Positions 56,244 to 64,000 of a DNA stretch of 64,000 nt are shown here, in pieces. The notes under the pieces are model-generated. The model was not told the DNA's origin. It did no database searches and saw only the letters and a program-made list of their open reading frames with translations. Every line of letters starts with the position of its first letter. Within the stretch, counting starts at the first letter, position 1. Made by a program: the position numbers and the translations under genes. The DNA is from Mactra quadrangularis (lineage: Eukaryota; Mollusca; Bivalvia; Venerida; Mactridae): NCBI GenBank assembly GCA_025267735.1, contig CM046298.1:39581917-39645916 (forward strand), in the 5' to 3' direction.

Positions 56244-59200
56244 TTATTTAGGTAATCTTTTTAATTCATGAGCTAACCATGTAGCTAGACTAAGTAAAGC
56301 CACAGATCCAGACTGATGTGTGGCTGCCAGTGCTGTAGGGACGTAGTATAGTAATGTCATCACACCAAGGGTACCCTGAAAATATATGTATAACATTATA
56401 CAGTAATGTTACAATACAAGAGGTGTTCAAGTTATATTAGAACAACTCTGAAACCAGTTTATGGAATAAGCGGGTGTCCAGTTACATGGGACAACTAAGG
56501 CCACAACAAATTGATCATATGTTCTATGGATTCGCTCGCACCTTAATTTTGACGGTTTTTACAAAAAAAATATTTTTATTTCCTCGCTCCCTTATAAACA
56601 TTTGGTCAAACCCACTAAATAAAGCAAGTGAATAGACTTTTTTTTCTTCGCTCGCTCGCCCCATTATTTTATTCAGAAAAATCCATAGAACATATGATCA
56701 ACTTGTTGTGGCCTAATTTCTAGTTCAAACAACCAAAATTTCTTTAGGGCAACCAAATTTCTACAAACAAAATGTAGTGCTAGCTGCTAAAATGATCTGT
56801 TCAGGCAACCACTTACATATCTTAATTTCACAGACTGCAAAATCCAGTTCTAAAGCCTACAGGCAATTTGAGTACAATACAATTTGCTTTTGATATGTTT
56901 TGTAATACCATTAATCATGTTTACTAGAAAAACTATATCAACTTGCATAATTAAAAAGTTAAAGCATTTTGATGTCATTTTAGGATGCTTGTATTCCATG
57001 TAAAATCTCATAAATTTAAATTCCGGATAAACTCTACTCAGTCAATATTTATGCTGAAGTCAAGCTACTTAAAAGCTAGGTTATCTAACAAGTCTAAAGC
57101 TTCTGGCTGGTGAAATAAAGAACTGGAAATGACTGATAGCTTACATTCTACATCAATACATGACAAATACACTAGGAGTCAAATTCTATTGAATAAATAA
57201 CTCGTACCTGAAGGAATGCCATTCCAAGTAAACAATTAACAGCCATTCTAGCCCTAGGTGGTAGTGGATATTTTCTGCACATAAACCAGAAACCACTGAT
57301 TAATACAATAGTACTTTCAGCCTGTAATAGTAAAAACATAATTCAAAGTTCAAAACGTAACAAATTCTTGCACCTATATTATCAAGCATTTCACAATCAA
57401 TCTTAATTGTAAATTCTTCTGAATTGTTTTGTAATTTTATCCAAAGAATGTCGATAATATGCTTCCCAGAAATTTCTTTATGTTTCATGATATCAGTACC
57501 TTTACAATACTCAAAGGAGTAGTCTAAGGTTCCTTAATCCCAAGAGGATACATGGAACAACTGTCCAAAATTTTGAATCGCCATATTCAAAGACTTTTCT
57601 GTCATAATAAATGCACTTCATGTAACATTCTGATCTTGCCACAAAACATAAAAGAATAGGTTCATTTTCACCAGCACTCTTAAAATATCTTGCTGATTGT
57701 GAAATTTTGGTAACATTTTTGTGAATTAGCATCGCTTTTTTCTACATTAAAAATGCAGCTTATCAGTCGTTTTTGGGGGCACAATAACACAGTTTCAATT
57801 GACCATTAAAATTTAAAAAATTACCAAGTGTCAAATAATTAAATCAAACAAACCAAGTATCTGTGATTAAATTGTACTGTAGTAGCATTCTCAAATATAT
57901 TTTTCCATTTAGGAGATATAGCCAATAAATCATCAGGTATCCATTTGTCAGCCATCTTTGGCCAAGTATTATATGTTAGCCCTGCATCTAACCCTGCTAC
58001 AAATGCTCCTGAAAAATAGAACAAAATACAGTAGAACCTCTTCAGAGCAACCCTCTGCAGAACAAATCCCCTGCACAACAACATCTATTGATACTTCCCT
58101 TCATAATCCATCATAAAATTCCCATCATAACTTTAACTTAAATTGACCTCTGCAGAGCAACAACCTCTGAGCAGCAACACACTTAAGTCTCTCCCAGTGG
58201 GTGTTGCTCAAGAGAGGTTATACTGTAATGTGGTTTGATCCTTGTAATATGATATACAATCTGACAATGATGAGGTTCATGAAGAGTCTATATTGGCCTC
58301 ATCTTGAATACGCACCAAAGGTAACATTATGTAATTACAAGAAAAATATAATTAACAGTGAAATAATTCTTTATTTCTGTAACCATGGTACCCTTAAATG
58401 AATAAGAAAAAACAATAAAGCAATTTTTGGATTCAACTAACAGCTTGTACTATCCATACTCTGTTACAACAAAACAGTATTTTATGTAATTCACCTCTTA
58501 AGGTTAACTTTAGGGCAGATTATAGGAGCAATGCCAACATACAGAAGGGTATTATTAAAAGTTTGAGTAAATGTATCATAATAAAAGGCAATCCAATGTG
58601 GTTTGGTAAGTAAAGTAAATTCATTTATTATACCTCACTGGAATGTCCCTATGCTAAAGCCCTATACCGGAGCGGGTGTTATTTTGTTTGATCACATTGT
58701 TATATTACCCGCTATCTAAGGGAGACCACTTAATAACAATTAGTAGCCATGATTTACAAGTTACTTCCCTTAGTTTATAAATAATTCAGTTTTTATTGTA
58801 TTGATAGTTTAACACTTTACTGCGTTGTTATTTGTTGTTCAATAAATATTTACATGTTACAGTTTTGTTCGGTATAATAAAACAAATAACACATGTCAGT
58901 GAGGGTGACGGTATAGATTATCAACCTTTGGAAAATAATATCAACCTCGGCTAGCACCTCTGTTGATATTATTTTCCTCGGGTTGATAATCTGTACTGTC
59001 ACCCTCACTGCCATATGTTATTTATATAGTAATAACATTGTAAGTCCTGTTTCTACTTTGAAGATATAACTGTACCTACCAGACAATGCAGTAACAAATA
59101 CAACAGTCATTAAACCATGTGATAATCCTCTAACTCTTGCTAATTGTTTAAACTCTGGAATCTGTGAAAATATAACACTTTTTATAGTTATTTGTTTGTT

Positions 59201-62200
59201 ACTTTTTTGTAATTTTGTTTCCATTATACACCATCAATCACCTACAGGTCATCCACGTAAACATTGCGTATATAAACATTGCCGGTTTTTTACACTCTAG
59301 TATTTAGGGATGATTAATTTTTACAAATTTAAAGTTTAGTTAGTTTACACTTATATAATAAGCATAATCATTATATGAAATTTATAATTTGCATTTACAC
59401 TATTTAAAATAAATGTTTAATATCAAAGTGGTATGTTTAAATCATTAAAATCTGTTCAAGCATTAGCTTATTCACCTATTGAGTGGGCAAGTCCATTGTT
59501 TATAGTACAAAAACACGCATGACCTAGAATACGACCTGTAACTAAGCCTCTTTTGAGCTACATAGTAATATGTATACATATTTTCCAAATGTATATATTA
59601 AACAGCCTTTATTTTTACTTGACTCGTGCAATGTCTCCTAACAGATTAATATCCAAAGCAACTGCAAACATGGGTCTAAATTTGTAATTGCATATAAAAT
59701 TAGACAATGTATTGATAAGTACACTGTGTGGTAGAAGCACTTAAACTCCCCCACAGAAATATGAACATACTGTTATACTTTATGTCAGAAAAATTAAATG
59801 ATAAAAACTTTTACCAAGACTGACCAACGTATATAGAAAACATAAATCATTAATATGGGTGTTTACATCATACAACCTATTTTCTCACTCATAGCTTTAT
59901 TAAGTCTCATAAAGAGTCCATAAAGATGTTAACATAAATCATTATACGTATGTTTCATCAACATAACATCTAATCAACATTTACAGACAATTCCAGTGCT
60001 CCTTTTCACAAAATTTCTTACGAAAAAAGTTATCGTAAGTCAATTTCATATAATTAGCAGTTCAAAGCCAGATGAATATTAACAGAACTATGATATGATA
60101 TTTTAAAGGTACAAAATATTCTACACAATTCTATAATATTTGAAATTGGTAAGTCAAAAAGTGTGCATATTATTAAAGTTTCTTGCTTTTTACTTACGAA
60201 GATTTTTTCCGTAAGAATTTTTGTGAAAAGCACCACAGGAATGTAAAACAAACTTACCTGTACAGGTTTCAATACATGTGATAAACCATTCCATAAAAAT
60301 AATGTATATAATAACAAAGCTGAACCTAGATGTGAAGCTAGTCTATATTGACTAACACGAGGTACATCAGTAGTTTGAGGCTGTTCTTGTAAGCCACTTT
60401 TAACCATATACCAACCTAGAAATCCCTGAAATTATTTCAATGTAACCTGATATAAATTCATGGTCAGAACCTGGATTGGCACATACTACCTCACAAGTCA
60501 TAAGCTGACACTCCACCACATGGTCATAAAAGCTAGCTTGAAGGCAAAGGAGTAAATGTGCCATGTTTTAACTTTGCAATATAAATATTTGTTAGAGAGA
60601 ACTAATACAGGGAAAACTCTAAATTGGGACAGTCAATGTACACACTATTCAAATCATTCAAATTTTATCCGATTCTGAGAATCTTTTTGTGGTATGGTTT
60701 AAAAAAAGAAATTACTTAACTGGACGATCTTATCCAACCTTTTTAAGTAGGGTTGCTCTTCACTATCTATGATTAATCTCTTCTATTCAGTATTCTGTTT
60801 CTTATAAACTTTAATAGTTTACACATTTTGTATAGATTTCTATTCAAAATTACTTTTCATAAAATTTTAAAGTGACTGGTTTTTTAACTACCCTAATACT
60901 TACCTGAAAACCAATGAGCGCAGCAAACAGGGCCACCCTTGGTTTCATTCCTTTATTTAACCAGCCCTTTTTCCAAAAATATGCAGCTGGTATTGCAAAC
61001 ACCAAACCAACACCGCGACCCCACATTCTGTGAGCCCATTCCATGAAGTAAATAAATTTAAAATCTGTTAAAGTCATCTCTCTTTCTTTTGCAACACTGA
61101 GAAGAAAAAACATACAAAAATAAATAAGTGAAACAATTTTAGTTGAAATTGGTAAGATTCAAGAATAAGAACTCCTGCCAATCTGATTAAAACCTGATCT
61201 AAAATGTTCTCCTCGCCTACTCGCTAATTTAGATCTGGCCTTTTTCAAACAAGGGTTACGTTCAGGTGACCTTTCTCATCATAATAATAATGACGAAATT
61301 GTTATGATATGTAACTTGTTTACATTGTCTACGTCACACAATTTGATATGAGCCGTCCAATACTAGACTGTGAATAATACCGCTGTTAAATTAGCTTTCA
61401 AACCTTGGTCTAAAAATAGAAATTACTAAATCAAAATGTTATTTATAGTGTTTCGTCTAGATGAAAGCCATGCATTGATTAGTTGACATAAGGGTCATCT
61501 TGACGTGACCCTTCATTGAGATAGTAGAGATCCTGTACGACAACGCTCTACAGGATATCTAGTCAACATAAAGGTCATCTCAACGTGACCCTCCATTGAG
61601 ATAGTAGAGATCCTATATGACAATGCTCTACATGATATCTGTTTACAGAGATTGAACTCCTGCTAGCAATATTTATACTCCTAACACAACCACTACTTTT
61701 CTTTGAGCATAAAATACTTGTTCATTCCTGATGAAGTAACTAGTTCAATTCTAAATAAATTTTAAGGTGACCCTGCAAGTTATTGTTGTCTGAATGAAAT
61801 TACTGTGATATAAAAATTAAAACTATAGATAGCGGGTCATCAGAAATTTTCATAGACATAATTCAACTCTTTGTAATAGATAATTATGGTAGCACATTTA
61901 CGCTACTTTTTTAATTATTTTCTAGTCATATCATAGGGGCAGTCACATACTCACTGTTACTATTCTACTCACAAGCCAGAATCAATTTCTACGAGTTTAA
62001 GGCTTCAGACTAGAAGATTAAGCTGACTAGGACGGTTAAAAATCCCTGGACCAAAGCTTATAGCCGAACGGTAGTTTTAAGCATACCATCGCAAGAGGCT
62101 GACATTCATGATAATGAAATAATAAAACAAAAAAATAAAATAGAAGAAAATACTAACTACTTATATTCTGGATATTCTTTGTATCTTTCAAATTCTTCAA

Positions 62201-64000
62201 TCCAAGCTTCCTCTGATCCTGGTAATGTCATATCTTTTAATAATTTCCAATCTACCATTGATAAACCTGATTCTGTTAATCTAAATAGTACATATACATA
62301 CATGTAGCAGAGGTATATAGAGAATACAATGTAGTTAGTTAAAAAAAACACTCATGGGAAAGACAATAAGTGGTCTCCTAAGACAAATGTCGATTACTGG
62401 TACACTATAAACAAAGTTCAATGTTTCTGCTTTAAGCAAGCTTTTGTGGCAACTAACTTTAATTCCTGCTTATTACTTGAAACAACCTGGTTGTAAAACA
62501 CAGTCTGAGGCAAGGATATTAACAGGATAACTGACAATGATATTAGAAATTAACCAGATGAAGTACAATCAGATACACATGTATGCACTTGCACTCACAC
62601 AGGAAATATATACCTCTCATATAGGTAACACACATTAGTTTCCATGGCCCTTCTTTTATCAATGCAAATTATGAACTTGGAACACTTACATAGAATCATA
62701 GAACTAGTGTAGTAGAAATGAAATGTCTGGTGTTAATGCCACATTTTAACAACATTAAAGTCATTTCATGGCAATCAGTTTTGACAATAGTATTAAATAC
62801 TGTCCCTAAACAAGTCTATTTCCCATGCTTTAACCTAGGTATATGCACATACGCTCCCATTAGGCTGACATCTACTCTATTTGATACAGAAGAACGAGGC
62901 AGTTCTACAAAGGATGATGTGACATCACTATCTATTAATATAAGTTCAATTGAGCTTGAAACCTAAACAAAACCCTTAGGTCCAATGTGACAGAAAACTA
63001 GTGAAGTGATAATAAATTTGGTTATAATGAGACTAAATATAAGCTACCTTGTAACTCCACCAAGGATGACTGCACCAACACACATTCCAGCACAAGTAAG
63101 TAGCCATCCTCCAACTATTTTCTGAGCTCTTAGAGGTATTTCAACGGAAGCATTGCCAGCTGCAGTAGTAGACTGGCGAACAATCTGTGACACTAATCCA
63201 GGAAATAGTTTCTGTGAAAATAGTACATATGTATGTTTTTATTTTGATTTGATTTTACGACATTGAATAATTTTTTAAGGTTATGTATGGCAGCCCAATC
63301 TTCCAACCAGCTTTTCTGAACAGTTTTACTTAACCAATGCTAGCTTCCCTTTCACAAGGAGCTGACAACATATCTCTCAACAAAGAATGTTAAATCAGTA
63401 ACTTAGTATGTGACACTTTGAAGACGACAGCGTCATTTCACCATATATTTAACATCCGGTAAGTTTATTAGTAATATCCAAAATGGCACTTGTAATAACA
63501 ATAGGATAAGTCACGTTATTAGATTTCTTTATTTGAGTAATAATGAATATAAACAAGTTTTCCGATGTTTAAAAGTTGAAACATACACATGTTAATGGAC
63601 TTCAGTTGCTCTAGCCTACCCGTGCAAGGGTTGTCTACAGTTAAGGAACTTTTACTCTAGCCACAGCCGAATGTTTAATGCTAAATTAACACTCTTAATT
63701 ACTAACCAATTTTTCTTTAGAAGTCCACACCCATATATAATACATTTCAAATAGACATGTACAAATGAATAAAATGACTCAGTCTAACAAATCCTAAAAC
63801 TAAAATAATCAGGTAACAGCATGACAGATTTACTCTGTCTAACAATATGTACATGTAACTACATGGTATATAGTATGCTGATGACTCAATTCAGGTCATA
63901 GATTTTTCCTTAATAATATTGCAAGTACAAACATACAGGTGTGAGAAAAAAACACCAATTGCTTCAAACTTACCTTGTGTTTTGACAAGTGTTGCCTAGC
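56244..64000 (-). CDS. COX15: Cytochrome c oxidase assembly protein COX15, heme A synthase (5' end outside window)
   Basis: COX15 converts heme O to heme A in the mitochondrial inner membrane for cytochrome c oxidase. Coding exons: 63974-64000 (partial gene start), 63048-63211, 62161-62280, 60904-61096, 60258-60425, 59080-59161, 57854-58008, 57208-57321, 56244-56375. All junctions are GT-AG and in frame, giving 384 residues and TAA; the family is ~400-420 aa, so only the N-terminal targeting region is missing. Landmarks are [26 protein letters not shown] (conserved Glu codon 61039-61041, His 61030-61032), [12 protein letters not shown] (His 60330-60332), [21 protein letters not shown] (His 57863-57865) and ATHQSGS (His 56316-56318). 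The four histidines are the expected heme ligands. The gene lies downstream of no partner here; its only link to the EGF array is strand. It looks intact. Confidence 0.97.
56499..56714. mobile_element. PIF/Harbinger-like MITE in COX15 intron 8
   Basis: Terminal inverted repeats of about 34 bases start GGCCACAACAAATTGATCAT on the left and end ATGATCAACTTGTTGTGGCC on the right. TAA at 56496-56498 and 56715-56717 is a 3-bp target duplication. GG-type ends with a TAA/TTA duplication are typical of PIF/Harbinger. 216 bp, non-coding. Confidence 0.78.
58029..58225. mobile_element. pogo/Tigger-like MITE in COX15 intron 6
   Basis: CAGTAGAACCTCTTCAGAGC at the left and GCTCAAGAGAGGTTATACTG at the right are inverted repeats, flanked by TA at 58027-58028 and 58226-58227. 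The CAGTARAACCTC terminus is characteristic of pogo-group elements. The copy also holds internal CCTCTGCAGAGCAAC repeats. It ends ~18 bases from the exon 7 acceptor. Confidence 0.72.
58887..59026. repeat. Long inverted repeat (foldback) in COX15 intron 6
   Basis: Arms of ~63 bases: AATAACACATGTCAGTGAGG ... CAACCTTTGGAAAATAATATC on the left is mirrored on the right by GATATTATTTTCCTCGGGTT ... CACTGCCATATGTTATT. Only about a dozen bases separate them, so a strong hairpin is expected in RNA or single-stranded DNA. Probably a foldback MITE. Confidence 0.75.
59990..60242. mobile_element. MITE with ~48-bp TIRs in COX15 intron 5
   Basis: ATTCCAGTGCTCCTTTTCAC and the following AAAATTTCTTACG are inverted in CGTAAGAATTTTTGTGAAAA and CACCACAGGAAT. 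Element length ~253 bp. It ends about 15 bases from the donor of exon 5 (60258-60425). Confidence 0.7.
61480..61640. repeat. Tandem duplication of ~80 bp in COX15 intron 3
   Basis: GACATAAGGGTCATCTTGAC and CAACATAAAGGTCATCTCAA begin two ~80-bp copies. Both contain GAGATAGTAGAGATCCT and a small hairpin around CTCTACAGGATATCT. Confidence 0.8.
63252..63372 (-). mobile_element. Decayed SINE family 1 body in COX15 intron 1
   Basis: TTTTACGACATTGAATAATT, CAATCTTCCAACCAGCTTTT, GCTAGCTTCCCTTTCACAAG and AGCTGACAACATAT match, in order, the family 1 body and tail seen at 45994-46209. The head is absent and divergence is high. Confidence 0.45.

Overview
The window is AT-rich animal nuclear DNA with short exons, GT-AG introns and a dense load of short transposable elements. 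The tRNA-headed SINEs, the ~130-180 bp repeat arrays resembling bivalve Helentron/pearl/BIV160 elements, and the TIR elements suggest a mollusc, most likely a bivalve. That assignment is inference from repeat style only.

Layout. (1) At the left edge (1-144, + strand) is one apparent coding exon of an unidentified gene whose 5' part lies outside the window. (2) From 4.2 to 49.3 kb there is a head-to-tail array of five complete paralogous genes, all on the minus strand, called A to E here from left to right: A 4269-14614, B 21856-27427, C 29861-34040, D 36494-41603, E 43887-49341. Each has seven coding exons with the same intron phases (0,0,2,2,1,2). Each encodes a signal peptide, an N-terminal EGF, a calcium-binding-type EGF, a conserved half-EGF cysteine module, then seven (A, C, E) or four (B, D) EGF repeats in one large exon, a single transmembrane helix and a 15-31 residue basic tail. 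Predicted lengths are 450, 330, 435, 318 and 435 aa. I reconstructed every exon by hand, and all junctions keep frame. (3) From 56.2 kb to the right edge is COX15 (heme A synthase, minus strand), nine coding exons, lacking only its N-terminal targeting region.

The five EGF genes are the main item of interest. They form a lineage-specific cluster of small type I membrane proteins carrying Notch-type O-glycosylation consensus sites. B and D have lost exactly three EGF repeats by an in-frame fusion of repeat III to repeat VI. Exon 2 of A and E is almost identical although the adjacent introns are unrelated, and EGF II-VI follow conflicting relationships, so the genes look like mosaics shaped by unequal crossing-over and gene conversion. 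Homologous flanking blocks upstream and downstream of the genes show that the duplicated unit included the promoter and the 3' flank.

Between and inside genes are three tRNA-headed SINE families (several copies with clear target-site duplications), two Tc1/mariner remnants (one with intact terminal repeats but a shortened transposase), several MITEs with TA or TAA target duplications, two Helentron-like repeat arrays and some foldback sequences. No rRNA, functional tRNA or CRISPR features were found. Exon boundaries are sequence-based predictions without transcript evidence; 5' and 3' UTR limits are unknown.
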